From Cohnella lubricantis (GTDB taxonomy: Bacteria; Bacillota; Bacilli; Paenibacillales; Paenibacillaceae): a stretch of 64,000 bases of DNA. Location of the stretch: the NCBI RefSeq assembly GCF_014212015.1, contig NZ_JACJVN010000028.1:1-64000 (forward strand). The letters are read 5' to 3'. The translations under genes and the position numbers were made by a program. This document shows, piece after piece, positions 17,022 to 27,076 of the stretch. How positions within the stretch are numbered: the first letter of the stretch is position 1; each line of letters opens with the position of its first letter. The notes under the pieces are model-generated. The model saw only the letters and a program-made list of their open reading frames with translations. It was not told the DNA's origin and did no database searches.

Positions 17022-17041
17022 ATATTTCGCATACGAAATAT
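17022..17041. promoter_or_regulatory. MarR-type operator palindrome
   Basis: ATATTTCG-CATA-CGAAATAT: perfect 8-bp arms around 4 bp, 42 bp upstream of the MarR ATG. Length and symmetry fit a MarR dimer site. Confidence 0.65.
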
Positions 17042-17075
17042 ATTAGTGTTTAGGTATTCTCATGTCAACACCCAA

Positions 17076-17109
17076 AATGGCCGCCTTCGTCCGATCGAAG
17101 GCGGCCATT
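17076..17109 (-). terminator. Strong hairpin terminator after ftsY
   Basis: A 14-bp perfect stem (17076-17089 with 17096-17109) around a 6-base loop. On the minus strand it is followed by TTGGGTGTT. It ends the rnc-smc-ftsY transcript and insulates the marR promoter. Confidence 0.75.
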
Positions 17110-17146
17110 CTCTCGATTATTCAAACATTCTATTGCTCATCGCAGC

Positions 17147-18151
17147 TTAAGCGCCGCCTTCCTCCGAAGCATCGGCTTCGCTCGCCAGACCGGCGAACAG
17201 CGCGTGCACGAATTGCTCGGCGTCGAATTGCTGCAGGTCGTCCATGCCTTCGCCCAGACCGACGAACTTCACCGGCAGCGACAGCTCATGCCTGATGGCA
17301 ATGACGATACCGCCTTTGGCCGTGCCGTCGAGCTTCGTCAGCACGAGCCCGCTCACGCCGCTCTTCTCGCCGAACAGCTTCGCCTGCTGCAGCGCATTCT
17401 GGCCGGTTGCCGCGTCCAGCACAAGGAGCGTCTCGTGGGGCGCGCCTGGAATCTCCCGCTGGATGACGCGATGGATCTTCGACAGCTCCTCCATCAGGTT
17501 CGCCTTGTTCTGCAAGCGTCCGGCCGTATCGCACAGCAGGACGTCCACTCCGCGGCGCTTCGCTTCCTGAACGGCGTCGAACATGACGGCCGCCGGGTCG
17601 GAGCCCGCGTTCTGGCGAATGACATCCACGCCTACGCGCTGTCCCCATACTTCAAGCTGCTCGATCGCGCCGGCGCGGAACGTATCGCCCGCCGCCATCA
17701 GAACCGATTTGCCTTGCTGCTTGAACCGCCAAGCCAGCTTGCCGATCGTCGTCGTCTTGCCGACACCGTTCACGCCGACGAATAGAATGACCGTAATGCC
17801 GCTCGGTTGAACGTTAAGCTCGACCGATTCGCCGGAGCCCTTCAGCAATCCGACCAGCTTCTCGGACAGAATCGGCTGAAGCTCGGACGGGTCCTCGATC
17901 CGGCTCTTCTTCACTTCCGCCCGCAGCTCGTCGATAAGCTCCATCACCGTGTTCACGCCGACATCCGCGCCGATCAGAATCTCCTCCAGCTCCTCGAAGA
18001 ACGCTTCATCGATCTTCTTGCGGCGGGAGAACAGATCGGCCACTTGCCCGACGAACACGTCGCGGGTCTTGGCCAGCCCGTCGCGGAATTTGGTCGTCAC
18101 CGCCTCCGCCTTGGAGGCGATGCTTTCCTTTAATCTTTTGAAGAAGCTCAT
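17147..18151 (-). CDS. ftsY: Signal recognition particle receptor FtsY
   Basis: A 334-aa SRP GTPase that docks SRP-ribosome complexes at the membrane. The N-terminal helical N domain is followed by the G domain: P-loop GVNGVGKTTTIGKLA, insertion box DTFRAGAIEQL, DTAGRLQ, TKLDGTAKGG and the C-terminal VGLGEGMDDLQQFD. The acidic A domain of E. coli FtsY is absent, as in most Firmicutes. GGAGGAA precedes ATG 18151. It sits 61 bp after smc, as in B. subtilis, and ends at the hairpin 17076-17109. Confidence 0.97.
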   Translation of the reverse strand: MSFFKRLKESIASKAEAVTTKFRDGLAKTRDVFVGQVADLFSRRKKIDEAFFEELEEILIGADVGVNTVMELIDELRAEVKKSRIEDPSELQPILSEKLVGLLKGSGESVELNVQPSGITVILFVGVNGVGKTTTIGKLAWRFKQQGKSVLMAAGDTFRAGAIEQLEVWGQRVGVDVIRQNAGSDPAAVMFDAVQEAKRRGVDVLLCDTAGRLQNKANLMEELSKIHRVIQREIPGAPHETLLVLDAATGQNALQQAKLFGEKSGVSGLVLTKLDGTAKGGIVIAIRHELSLPVKFVGLGEGMDDLQQFDAEQFVHALFAGLASEADASEEGGA

Positions 18152-18212
18152 GCTTATAATTCCTCCAAACCAAACGAGATGTCTTCATCCCGTTGCTCTA
18201 TCGTACCTTATC

Positions 18213-21200
18213 TTACGCCGTCGCGATCATCTCTTCGCCTTCCTCGAGGCGGACGGAGACGAGCTTCGAGACGCCGCCTTCCTCCATCGTCACCCCGTAC
18301 AGCCGGTCCGCTTCCTCCATCGTTCCTTTGCGATGGGTAACGACGATGAACTGCGTCAACTCCGAGAACTCGCGCATGTAATGCGCGTAACGCGCCACGT
18401 TCGCCTCGTCCAGCGCGGCCTCGACTTCGTCAAGAACGCAGAACGGCACGGGCTTAACATTCAGAATAGCGAACAGCAGCGCGATCGCCGTCAGTGCCCG
18501 CTCGCCGCCGGAGAGCAGCTGCAGGTTCTGCAGCTTCTTGCCCGGAGGCTGCGCGACGATATCGATGCCTGTCTCAAGCGGCTTGTCCGGCTCGCTCAAG
18601 ATCAGGTCGGCGCGTCCGCCGCCGAACAAGCGGGAGAACACGACGACGAAGTGCTTGCGAATCTCGTCGAACGTCGAGCGGAATCGCTTGGACATCTCGT
18701 CGTCCATCTCACGGATAATCTCGTGCAGCTTCGACTTCGCGTCCATCAGGTCATTCTTCTGCGTGGACAAATACTCGAACCTCTCGCTCACGCGCTTGAA
18801 CTCCTCGATGGCGCCGAGGTTGACATCGCCCAGCAGCGTAATCTTCCGCTTCAGCTCCCGAACCTCGTTCTGCGCCGCCGGCACGTCCTCCGGAACCGGA
18901 TACTTCGTCTTCGCCCACTCGAAGCCGATCTCGTATTCTTCGCTCAGCTTGCGCAGCAGGTTATCGAGCTCGACGTCCATTCGGTTGGAGGAGATGTCCG
19001 CTTGGCGGAGCTGATCCTCGACCAGCTTCAGACGGGCCCGCTGCTCCTTCGTCTCGTTCTCCTTCAGCTCCAGCTGCTTCAGCCGCTCAGCCCGATCGGA
19101 GCGCTTAAATTCGATATTCGCGGTAAAATCTTGCTTCTGCAGCCGCAGCTCGTTCAGCCGCTCGCGCTGGCTGACCATCTCGCTCTCCGTCCGCTCGAAC
19201 TCGGCCGCATTCTGCGCCAGCGCATCCGTCAGTTGGCTGCGCTCGGCCACGAGCCGAGCACGCTCCGCCTTGTGGCGGGCTTCCTGCTCGCCGATCGCCT
19301 GCCGGTCCTGCTCGAGCCGCGCCGTCGCCACCTTAAGCTCGGTGAGCGATGCCTGCAGCTCTTCCTTGGCCGTCTGGCTCCTGCGGCGAAGCTCCTCTGC
19401 TTCGCGGATCTGATCCTGCAGCCGCTTCTCTTCCTGCGCCAGCTGCGCCAATCTCGCTTCCGCTTCTTCGCGCGCCGCGTTCAGCTTCGCCGTCTCATCG
19501 CCGATGATCGCCGACTCGCCGGCCAGCGCCGCCTGCAGCTCGCCATGCTGCTTCTCCTCGTTCTTCAGCTGCTGCAGCTCGGTGTTCGCCTGCTGCTCGC
19601 TTAACCGCTCGCGCTCGCCTCGCTCGCGCAGCTGGTCGATATTCTGGCTGACCTGCGCCAGCTCCTTCTTCAGATCGTCGACGAGATCGCGCGAAGCCGA
19701 CCGAGCCTGCTCAGCGGCGGCAATGTCGCGGTCCAGCTCCTCGAGCTGACGCTGCCGCCCGAGCAGATTGGAAGACTTCTTCTGCAGGCTGCCGCCAGTC
19801 ATCGAGCCGCCCGGATTGACGACGTCGCCCTCAAGGGTAACGACGCGGTAGCGGTATTGCAGCCTTGAAGCGATCTTGTTCGCCTGCTCCAGCTTCTCGG
19901 CGATCAGCACGTTGCCGAGCAAGCTGCCAACGATGCCCGCGTAGCGAGCCTCGAACTTGACGAGTTCGGACGCGACGCCGACGAAGCCTTCGGCTTCGTT
20001 CACGATTCGCCGGTCGCCGTCGCCAAGCGTCCGCGGCCGAATGACGTCAAGCGGCAGGAACGTCGCGCGTCCCGATTGCCGCTGCTTCAAATAAGCGATG
20101 GCGGCGCGGGAGGTCGTCTCGTTCTCCATGACGATATTCTGCAGCGCTCCGCCGAGCGCAGTCTCGATCGCCGTCTCGAGGTGAGCCGGCACGCCGACCA
20201 GCTCGGCGACGGCGCCGTGCACGCCGTGCAGCTGGCCGCGCTTCGCCGCCTTCAGCACTTCACGGACGCCGTGCTGGAAGCCGTCGTAATCATTCTGCAG
20301 CTCCTTGATCGTGTCGCGCCGAGACACAAGCGCTTCGCGCCGCTGCTCCGCTCTGCGGGCTTCCGCCTGCGCTTCCTCGAGACGCTTCTGCAGCTCCGAG
20401 GATCTTGCTCCTGCCGCGATGTACAAGTCGCGCGCCTCGACAACCGCGGCCGTACATGCAGCGAGCCGCGCTTCCAGCTCTTCGCGCCGCGCAGACAGCG
20501 CGTCGAGCTGCTCCTGCCACTTCGCGCGCTCACCCTCGGCGCGGCCGATTCGCTTCTCGAGCACGTCGCGCTGCGTCTCGCAGTAGCGAATGTCGTTGCG
20601 CGCCTGCGCCATCGCGTTCATCGTATCAAACAGCTCCGCCTTGAGACGCTCCTCCGCATCGCCGTCGCCTTCCGCGAAGCTGAGCTTCGTCTCTTCGGAA
20701 GCGACGCGTTCGCGCATCTCCGCCAGCTCGCGATCGAGCTGCTCGCGGCGGGTTCCGAGCGCCTCGCCTTCCGCTTCGGCTTCGGCCAGACGCTGCTCGG
20801 CCTGCGCCAAGCTTGCGGCGAGGCCCTCTCGGCTGCGCTCCAGATTGGCGCGCCGTTCAGTGAGCAGCTCGCCGTAGCCTTCGCTTTTCTCCGTCTCCTC
20901 GCTTGTCCGCAGCAGGTCGTCCTGCAGCCTCTCGAGCGTCTCCTCGAGGCGAAGCAGCGATTGCCGGTCCTCCTCGAGCATCGCGTCGTGGCGGATCACT
21001 TCCGTCGACAGCGCGAGCTCCTCTTCCTTGAGCTTGGCCAGCTTCTCGTTCGTCTCCGCCCAAGTGGCGTGAACGGTCTCGATCTGATGGACGTAGAGCG
21101 AGATCTCCTTCGACTTCAGCTCTTCCTTCAGCGTCTTGAACTTCTCGGCCTTCTCCGCTTGCTCCCGCAGCGGCTCGACCTGTCCCTCCAGTTCAACGAC

Positions 21201-21782
21201 CAGATCGTTAATTCGAAGCAGATTCGCCTCGGTGTCCTCGAGCTTGCGCTGGGCTTCCTTCTTGCGCGACTTGTATTTGACGATGCCGGACGCTTCCTCG
21301 AAGATGCCGCGCCGGTCCTCCGAGCGCGTACTTAGAATCTCCTCGATTCGGCCCTGACCGATGATCGAATAGGCTTCCTTGCCGATACCGGTGTCCATGA
21401 ACAGCTCCGTGATGTCCTTCAAGCGGCATGGCTGCTTATTGATTAAGTATTCGCTCTCGCCGCTGCGGTGAACCCGCCGGGTAACCGTCACTTCCGTAAA
21501 ATCAAGCGGCAGCGACTTGTCGGTATTGTCGAACGTAATGGACACTTCACCGAAGTTCACGGCTTTGCGCGCGTCGCTTCCCGCGAAAATGACGTCCTGC
21601 ATGTTGCCCCCGCGCAAGCTCTTGGCGCTTTGCTCCCCGAGCACCCAGCGAATGCCGTCGGAGATGTTGCTCTTGCCGCTGCCGTTCGGTCCGACAACCG
21701 CCGTAATGCCGCGCCCGAACTCCAGCGCCGTGCGGTCCGCGAACGATTTGAAGCCGGCCAATTCGATTCCTTTCAAATACAT
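18213..21782 (-). CDS. smc: Chromosome segregation ATPase SMC
   Basis: A 1189-aa condensin subunit. The N-terminal ATPase half carries Walker A VVGPNGSGKSN. Two long Glu/Arg/Gln-rich coiled coils flank the hinge (about residues 520-650, with GVHGAVAELV and NPGGSMTGGSLQ). The C-terminal half has the ABC signature LLSGGERALTA and Walker B CVLDEVEAALDEANV. It compacts and segregates the chromosome with ScpA/ScpB. It starts 3 bp after the rnc stop, with AAGGGGTGA as ribosome site. Confidence 0.98.
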   Translation of the reverse strand: MYLKGIELAGFKSFADRTALEFGRGITAVVGPNGSGKSNISDGIRWVLGEQSAKSLRGGNMQDVIFAGSDARKAVNFGEVSITFDNTDKSLPLDFTEVTVTRRVHRSGESEYLINKQPCRLKDITELFMDTGIGKEAYSIIGQGRIEEILSTRSEDRRGIFEEASGIVKYKSRKKEAQRKLEDTEANLLRINDLVVELEGQVEPLREQAEKAEKFKTLKEELKSKEISLYVHQIETVHATWAETNEKLAKLKEEELALSTEVIRHDAMLEEDRQSLLRLEETLERLQDDLLRTSEETEKSEGYGELLTERRANLERSREGLAASLAQAEQRLAEAEAEGEALGTRREQLDRELAEMRERVASEETKLSFAEGDGDAEERLKAELFDTMNAMAQARNDIRYCETQRDVLEKRIGRAEGERAKWQEQLDALSARREELEARLAACTAAVVEARDLYIAAGARSSELQKRLEEAQAEARRAEQRREALVSRRDTIKELQNDYDGFQHGVREVLKAAKRGQLHGVHGAVAELVGVPAHLETAIETALGGALQNIVMENETTSRAAIAYLKQRQSGRATFLPLDVIRPRTLGDGDRRIVNEAEGFVGVASELVKFEARYAGIVGSLLGNVLIAEKLEQANKIASRLQYRYRVVTLEGDVVNPGGSMTGGSLQKKSSNLLGRQRQLEELDRDIAAAEQARSASRDLVDDLKKELAQVSQNIDQLRERGERERLSEQQANTELQQLKNEEKQHGELQAALAGESAIIGDETAKLNAAREEAEARLAQLAQEEKRLQDQIREAEELRRRSQTAKEELQASLTELKVATARLEQDRQAIGEQEARHKAERARLVAERSQLTDALAQNAAEFERTESEMVSQRERLNELRLQKQDFTANIEFKRSDRAERLKQLELKENETKEQRARLKLVEDQLRQADISSNRMDVELDNLLRKLSEEYEIGFEWAKTKYPVPEDVPAAQNEVRELKRKITLLGDVNLGAIEEFKRVSERFEYLSTQKNDLMDAKSKLHEIIREMDDEMSKRFRSTFDEIRKHFVVVFSRLFGGGRADLILSEPDKPLETGIDIVAQPPGKKLQNLQLLSGGERALTAIALLFAILNVKPVPFCVLDEVEAALDEANVARYAHYMREFSELTQFIVVTHRKGTMEEADRLYGVTMEEGGVSKLVSVRLEEGEEMIATA

Positions 21783-21785
21783 CGG

Positions 21786-22526
21786 TTATCCGTCACCCCT
21801 TGCATTCTTTGGGTTGTCCGCTTTGCCCGGCAAGCCGTTCTCCTGCAGCTGCCAGAGCGCGCGCGACGCCGCCTGCTGCTCCGCTTCCTTCTTGGAACGG
21901 CCGACGCCTTCGCCGAGCGGCTGCTCGCCGACCGACACGATGACGACGAATTCCCGGTCGTGAGCCGGGCCTCTCTCCTCTACCGTTCGATATTCCAACT
22001 GCCCCAGGCTCCATTGCTGGACTCGTTCCTGAAGCTCGGTCTTATGATCCTTAAGCGGCAAGCGGCTCTCCTTCGGCAGATGGGCGAACAGATGCTTATC
22101 CAGGAATGTCCGTACGACATTCAAGCCTTGATCGAGGTACAGAGCGCCGACGAACGCCTCGAAGGCGTCCGCCAGCAGCGAAGGACGGGTCCGCCCTCCG
22201 GTCAACTCCTCCCCTTTGCCCAGCAGCACGACCTGACCGAAATCGAGCGCCTCGGCAAAACGGACGAGCGAAGGTTCGCAAACGATGCTCGCCCGCAGAC
22301 GCGTCAGCTCCCCTTCCGGACGATCGGGATACATCCGGTACAGCACTTCGGATACGGTCAGTTGAAGCACGGCATCGCCGAGAAACTCCAAACGCTCATT
22401 GTGCTCGGTACGGGCGCCTCGATGCTCGTTGACATAGGACGTATGCGTGAAAGCCTGCCGCAGCAGCGAGCCGTCGCGGAACTTGATGCCCAGCCTGTCC
22501 TGCAATCGGCTGAATGGATCGCTCAT
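21786..22526 (-). CDS. rnc: Ribonuclease III
   Basis: A 246-aa double-strand-specific RNase that processes rRNA precursors and structured mRNAs. The signature NERLEFLGDAVLQL carries catalytic acidic residues, with the second acidic pair in LLADAFEAFVGALYLD. The C-terminal dsRNA-binding domain (about 175-240) contains DHKTELQERVQQ and the basic GRSKKEAEQQAASRAL. ATG 22526 follows GGAGGAGC. A terminator at 22607-22632 separates it from fabF, so it may have its own promoter in the 80 bp between. Confidence 0.96.
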   Translation of the reverse strand: MSDPFSRLQDRLGIKFRDGSLLRQAFTHTSYVNEHRGARTEHNERLEFLGDAVLQLTVSEVLYRMYPDRPEGELTRLRASIVCEPSLVRFAEALDFGQVVLLGKGEELTGGRTRPSLLADAFEAFVGALYLDQGLNVVRTFLDKHLFAHLPKESRLPLKDHKTELQERVQQWSLGQLEYRTVEERGPAHDREFVVIVSVGEQPLGEGVGRSKKEAEQQAASRALWQLQENGLPGKADNPKNARGDG

Positions 22527-22606
22527 CTAGATGCTCCTCCAGATAGATTCGGCGCGAGGCCGGAATCCGATTAATAAATAATGCCTTCGAACAGCTAAAT
22601 CGAAAA

Positions 22607-22632
22607 ACGCAGGCGGCTAGCGCCGCCTGCGT
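22607..22632 (-). terminator. Rho-independent terminator after fabF
   Basis: A 10-bp perfect stem (22607-22616 with 22623-22632), followed on the minus strand by TTTTTCGATTT. It lies 15 bp past the fabF stop and should end the fatty-acid operon. Confidence 0.85.
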
Positions 22633-22647
22633 CAAACGATCGCGCCC

Positions 22648-23889
22648 TTAGGCTTCGTATTTGCGCATGATTACCGTAGCATTATGGCCGCCGAATCCGA
22701 ACGAATTCGAGAGCGCGACCTTAATGCCGGCCTTCCTCGCCGTATTCGGTACGTAATCAAGATCCAGCTCGGGATCCTGATTGTCCAAATTGATCGTCGG
22801 CGGCAGAATGCCATTCTCCAGCGCAAGGCCGAGAATAACCGCCTCTACGCCGCCGGCTGCGCCCAGCATATGGCCGGTCATCGACTTCGTCGAGCTGACG
22901 GCCAGCTTGTAGGCGTGGTCGCCGAACGTCGCCTTAATCGCCGTCGTCTCGGACTTGTCGCCGACAGGTGTAGACGTGCCGTGCGCGTTAATGTACTCGA
23001 TCGCTTGCGGTTCTACGCCAGCGTCTTTGATTGCTCGCTGCATGCAGCGGGCTGCGCCTTCCGGATCTGGCTCGGTCATATGGTGAGCGTCTCCGCTCAT
23101 GCCGTAGCCAATCACTTCGGCATAGATGTGCGCGCCGCGTGCCTGCGCGTGCTCAAGCGACTCAAGCACGAGTACGCCGGAGCCTTCGCCCATGACGAAT
23201 CCGTCACGATCGACGTCGAACGGACGGCTCGCCTTCTCCGGCTCCTCATTGCGCGTGCTCATCGCGCGCATATTGCAGAATCCGGCTACGGCGATCGGCC
23301 GGATCGTTGCTTCCGCTCCGCCGCAAATCATGACGTCGGCGTCGCCGCGTTGAATGATCTTGTACGAATCGCCGATCGAATGAGTGCCGGTTGCGCAAGC
23401 GGTAACCGTCGTCGTATTCGGGCCTTTGGCGCCGGTCGAGATCGAGATTTGGCCGCTGGCCATGTTGGCGATCATCATCGGAATGAAGAACGGGCTGACG
23501 CGGCGCGGGCCCTTCTCCATCAGAATCGTATGCTGATCTTCCCACGTGCCGAGACCGCCGATGCCGGAGCCGACGCTGACGCCGACCCGGTCCGCTTCGA
23601 CATTCTCGCCGATCTGCAGCTTTGAATCCTTCATGGCATTCAAGCTGGCCGCGAGCGCGAATTGAACGAAGCGGTCCATCCGGCGGGCTTCCTTCTTATC
23701 GATACCGAATTCCTCGGGATTGAAATTCTTCACTTCCGCCGCTATCTTCGTCGGATAATCGGCCGTATCGAATGCTTCGATATAGCTAACGCCGGACTTG
23801 CCGGCGAGCAGGTTATTCCAGAAAGCTTGAACATCGTTACCGAGTGAGGAGACAACCCCCATGCCGGTAACCACGACGCGCTGTTTCAA
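22648..23889 (-). CDS. fabF: 3-oxoacyl-ACP synthase II (KAS II)
   Basis: A 413-aa condensing enzyme that elongates acyl-ACP with malonyl-ACP. The nucleophile is in [13 protein letters not shown], and the two active-site His are in [12 protein letters not shown] and [15 protein letters not shown]. The start is TTG at 23889 behind GAGGTGAAC. It lies downstream of acpP, unlike in B. subtilis where fabF is elsewhere with fabHA. The unit is presumably controlled by FapR via the promoter upstream of fapR. Confidence 0.97.
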   Translation of the reverse strand: MKQRVVVTGMGVVSSLGNDVQAFWNNLLAGKSGVSYIEAFDTADYPTKIAAEVKNFNPEEFGIDKKEARRMDRFVQFALAASLNAMKDSKLQIGENVEADRVGVSVGSGIGGLGTWEDQHTILMEKGPRRVSPFFIPMMIANMASGQISISTGAKGPNTTTVTACATGTHSIGDSYKIIQRGDADVMICGGAEATIRPIAVAGFCNMRAMSTRNEEPEKASRPFDVDRDGFVMGEGSGVLVLESLEHAQARGAHIYAEVIGYGMSGDAHHMTEPDPEGAARCMQRAIKDAGVEPQAIEYINAHGTSTPVGDKSETTAIKATFGDHAYKLAVSSTKSMTGHMLGAAGGVEAVILGLALENGILPPTINLDNQDPELDLDYVPNTARKAGIKVALSNSFGFGGHNATVIMRKYEA

Positions 23890-23937
23890 CCGTTGTTCAC
23901 CTCTTCAGCTACTTAAAAAAGCTCCGAATGTGGAGAA

Positions 23938-23958
23938 GTCCCGTTACTGGAACGGGAC
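23938..23958. other. Intergenic hairpin between acpP and fabF
   Basis: GTCCCGTT-ACTGG-AACGGGAC, perfect 8-bp stem. On the minus strand only TTCTCC follows, so it is at most a weak terminator. It could stabilise the upstream acpP message and give ACP the extra expression it usually needs (inference). Confidence 0.45.
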
Positions 23959-23968
23959 CTTTGGATCA

Positions 23969-24202
23969 TTAGGCATGAGATTGTATGTAATTTACGACTT
24001 CTCCCACCGTTGTGATCTTCTCTGCATCCTCATCGGAGATCTCCAGATCGAATTCATCTTCAAGCTCCATCACGAGTTCGACGACGTCGAGAGAGTCAGC
24101 GCCCAAGTCATCCTTGAAATTCGCTTCGTTGGTAACTTCTGCCTCTTCCACTCCCAGGCGTTCGACCACGATGCGCTTTACGCGATCAAATACATCGGAC
24201 AT
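23969..24202 (-). CDS. acpP: Acyl carrier protein
   Basis: A 77-aa acidic helical carrier. The phosphopantetheine Ser lies in [12 protein letters not shown]. It holds growing acyl chains for the Fab enzymes and for PlsX. ATG 24202 has GGGAGGTGA directly upstream; an in-frame GTG at 24211 is inside that site and is rejected as start. It is flanked by fabG and fabF in the Fap regulon order. Confidence 0.97.
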   Translation of the reverse strand: MSDVFDRVKRIVVERLGVEEAEVTNEANFKDDLGADSLDVVELVMELEDEFDLEISDEDAEKITTVGEVVNYIQSHA

Positions 24203-24222
24203 CCGGTTCACCTCCCTTTTGT

Positions 24223-24228
24223 ATTATA
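24223..24228 (-). promoter_or_regulatory. Possible -10 element of an acpP promoter
   Basis: The minus strand reads TATAAT 20 bp before the acpP start. No good -35 is present, and the leader would be only about 14 nt, so this is tentative. Confidence 0.28.
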
Positions 24229-24308
24229 CGTGAATCATGGACAAAAAGCCATAGCGTAAACGTTCTCTTCCAGCGGCCGCCAACAGGTTGCCCGCTTGGA
24301 AGACAGCG

Positions 24309-25061
24309 TCACATGTACATGCCGCCGTCTACGTGAAGCGTCTGTCCGGTCATGTAAGCGGCCGCTTCGGAAGCCAGGTAGACGACAGCGTTCGCCACGT
24401 CTTCCGGCCGACCCATCCGGCCGAGCGGCACTTGGCCGAGGATGCCTTCGCGAATGTCCGCGGACAGCTTGTCCGTCATATCGGTCTCGATGTAGCCCGG
24501 CGCTACGGCGTTAACCGTAATGCTGCGCGAAGCCAGCTCGCGTGCGGCCGACTTGGTCAGGCCGATCACTCCCGCTTTGGAAGCGACATAATTCGCCTGA
24601 CCCGGATTGCCTAACACGCCGACAACCGAAGAGATGTTGATGATGCGCCCGGAACGCTGCTTCATCATCGGGCGGGTAACCGCCTTGATGCCGTTGAACA
24701 CGCCCTTGAGATTCGTCTCGATCACGTCGTCGAATTCTTCTTCCTTCATCCGCATGATTAGATTGTCTCGCGTAATGCCGGCGTTATTCACCAGTATATC
24801 CAGTTTGCCGAACGTTTCCAGCGTCTTTTGAACCATTGCTTCGAATTCAGCAGATTTGCCTACGTTCGCCCGCACCAGAATCGCCTTGCGTCCCAGCGCT
24901 TCGATCGCTTGAGCCGTCTGCGCGGCAGCCGCTTCGCTGCCGGCATAGTTCACCGCTACGTCCGCTCCCGCCTTCGCCAGCGCAATCGCGATGGCGCGGC
25001 CGATGCCGCGGGAGGCGCCGGTGACGAGCGCCGCTTTGCCTGTCAGATCCAATTGAGCCAT
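24309..25061 (-). CDS. fabG: 3-oxoacyl-ACP reductase
   Basis: A 250-aa SDR that reduces 3-ketoacyl-ACP with NADPH. It shows [20 protein letters not shown], the catalytic YVASKAG, and the family ending [15 protein letters not shown] 25061 follows AAAGGAGAG; the frame runs to a GTG at 25070. Order fabD-fabG-acpP as in Bacillus. Confidence 0.96.
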   Translation of the reverse strand: MAQLDLTGKAALVTGASRGIGRAIAIALAKAGADVAVNYAGSEAAAAQTAQAIEALGRKAILVRANVGKSAEFEAMVQKTLETFGKLDILVNNAGITRDNLIMRMKEEEFDDVIETNLKGVFNGIKAVTRPMMKQRSGRIINISSVVGVLGNPGQANYVASKAGVIGLTKSAARELASRSITVNAVAPGYIETDMTDKLSADIREGILGQVPLGRMGRPEDVANAVVYLASEAAAYMTGQTLHVDGGMYM

Positions 25062-25087
25062 GGACTGCACTCTCCTTTATCGCAGAA

Positions 25088-26017
25088 TCAAGCCAATTCC
25101 GCCTCGGCGATCGCCGCCGCGCTGTTAATCGACACGACGCGAACCGTCTTGTCGATCTTCTTGATCAGCCCGGCGAGCACAGTGCCGGAGCCGATCTCGA
25201 CGAAGGTGTCCACGCCTTCGCCGATCAGGAACTTCACCGTGTCCTCCCATAGGACGGGAGACACGACCTGCTTCACGAGCAGCTCGCGCAGTGCGGCGCC
25301 GGACGTGACCGGCGCAGCGCTCACGTTGACGACGACCGGCACGGCCGCGTCGCGGAACTCCGCCTTCGCCAGCTCATGCGCCAGCTTGTCGGCGGCCGGC
25401 TGCATGAGCGAGGAATGGAACGGGCCGCTGACGTCCAGCGGGATGACCCGCTTGGCGCCGGCTTCCTTTCCTCGCTCCACCACGGCGGCGACGCCCGCCG
25501 CAGTCCCGGACACGACGATCTGTCCGGGGCAGTTCACGTTGGCGAGCTCGACGAGGCCGGCCGAGGCGGAGACGTCGCGGCACAGCGCCTCGAGCGACTC
25601 GCGCTCAGCGCCGAGTGCCGCGGCCATGCCGCCTTGGCCGCTAGGCACGGCTTGTTCCATGAACAAGCCGCGCGAGCGAACGAGGCGAACCGCGTCGTCG
25701 AACGCGAGCACGCCCGCCGCGACAAGCGCGCTGTATTCGCCGAGGCTGTGCCCGGCGACATAATCGGGTGTTACGCCGCGCTGCTTGAACGCTTCCAGCA
25801 GCGCGATGCTCGTCGCCAGCAGCGCCGGCTGCGTGTTCGCCGTCTGGCGCAGCTGCTCGTCCGGGCCTTGGAATGCCAGGCCCGACACCGAGAAGCCGAG
25901 CGCCCGATCCGCTCGGTCGAAGATGTCGCGGGACGCGGGGTACTGCTCATAGGCGTCCTGTCCCATTCCGACGGCCTGCGCTCCTTGGCCGGGGAATACA
26001 AATGCGATTTTGCCCAT
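25088..26017 (-). CDS. fabD: Malonyl-CoA:ACP transacylase
   Basis: A 309-aa transferase that loads malonyl groups onto ACP. FPGQGAQAVGMG at the N terminus, the active-site Ser in GHSLGEYSALVAAG, and the catalytic His in VSGPFHSSLM are visible. RBS GGAGGGATAA before ATG 26017. Part of the FapR-controlled operon between fabH and fabG. Confidence 0.97.
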   Translation of the reverse strand: MGKIAFVFPGQGAQAVGMGQDAYEQYPASRDIFDRADRALGFSVSGLAFQGPDEQLRQTANTQPALLATSIALLEAFKQRGVTPDYVAGHSLGEYSALVAAGVLAFDDAVRLVRSRGLFMEQAVPSGQGGMAAALGAERESLEALCRDVSASAGLVELANVNCPGQIVVSGTAAGVAAVVERGKEAGAKRVIPLDVSGPFHSSLMQPAADKLAHELAKAEFRDAAVPVVVNVSAAPVTSGAALRELLVKQVVSPVLWEDTVKFLIGEGVDTFVEIGSGTVLAGLIKKIDKTVRVVSINSAAAIAEAELA

Positions 26018-26079
26018 CGGTTATCCCTCCACCTTGAATTTATACTTCTAGGCGAGCAGAAGGGCCTCCTGCCTTGCCT

Positions 26080-27066
26080 TTACCATACGAGCACCGAAGC
26101 GCCCCAGGTGAGCCCGCCGCCGAAGCCGACCATGACGAGCCGGTCGCCTTCCTTCAGGCGCCCTTCCTCCACCGCTTCCGCCAATGCGACAGGGATAGAT
26201 GCAGCCGACATGTTGCCGTAGCGGTCGATGTTGATCGCGCACTTCTCCTCCGGCAAGTTCAGCCTCTCCACTGCCGACTGAATGATGCGGATGTTCGCCT
26301 GATGCGGAATGAGCAGATCGATGTCATCCTTGCCGAGGCCTGCCATCTCCAGCGCTTCTTCCGCTGCGCCGCCCATGATGCGAACCGCGAATTTGTACAC
26401 GTCGCGTCCGTTCATATAGAGATAGTGCTTGCCTTCGGCCACAGTCTCCGCCGTGGAAGGCAGCCGCGAGCCTCCGCCCGGGATGTTGATCAGATCGCCG
26501 CCGCTTCCGTCTGCTCCGAGCTTGAACGATTGGAAGCCTCGGCCTTCCGGCACCTGGCCTAGCACGACAGCGCCCGCGCCGTCGCCGAACAGGATGCACG
26601 TGTTGCGGTCCGTATAATCGGTAATGCGCGACAGCGTCTCCGCTCCTACGACTAGAACGTATTTATAAGTCCCCATGGCGATGAAGCCGGATGCATTAGC
26701 CAGTCCGTAGATAAAGCCGGAGCAAGCGGCTGACAAGTCATAAGCCGCCGCGTTCTTCGCTCCCAGCTTCTCCTGCACGAGGCAAGCCGTCGAAGGGAAG
26801 AACATGTCGGGCGTAATTGTGCATACCACTATCAGGTCCAGTTGGTCAGCCGTAATGCCCGCTGCCTTGAGCGCTTGCACAGAAGCTTCGTAAGCAAGAT
26901 CGGACGTCGCTTGATCCGCGGCGGCGATACGGCGTTCCCGGATCCCCGTGCGGGTCACGATCCACTCGTCGTTCGTCTCCACCATCGTCTCCAACTCTTG
27001 GTTGGTCAAGCGGCGCTCGGGGCTGTACTTGCCCGTTCCCAGAACGCCTACGGGAATACCCTTCAT
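26080..27066 (-). CDS. fabH: 3-oxoacyl-ACP synthase III (KAS III)
   Basis: A 328-aa enzyme that starts fatty-acid synthesis by condensing acyl-CoA with malonyl-ACP; in Gram-positives it favours branched primers. The catalytic triad is visible as Cys in SAACSGFIYG, His in LIPHQANIRI and Asn in RYGNMSAAS. It begins 10 bp after the plsX stop; the ribosome site is weak (GGCGGAAAGTGAG). Confidence 0.97.
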   Translation of the reverse strand: MKGIPVGVLGTGKYSPERRLTNQELETMVETNDEWIVTRTGIRERRIAAADQATSDLAYEASVQALKAAGITADQLDLIVVCTITPDMFFPSTACLVQEKLGAKNAAAYDLSAACSGFIYGLANASGFIAMGTYKYVLVVGAETLSRITDYTDRNTCILFGDGAGAVVLGQVPEGRGFQSFKLGADGSGGDLINIPGGGSRLPSTAETVAEGKHYLYMNGRDVYKFAVRIMGGAAEEALEMAGLGKDDIDLLIPHQANIRIIQSAVERLNLPEEKCAINIDRYGNMSAASIPVALAEAVEEGRLKEGDRLVMVGFGGGLTWGASVLVW

Positions 27067-27076
27067 GCGTCTTCAC

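Noticed and set aside
17949-19604. 551-codon plus-strand open frame opposite smc
   Set aside because: Leu/Arg-rich antisense shadow of the smc coiled coil; no ribosome site or family motif, and smc is certain.
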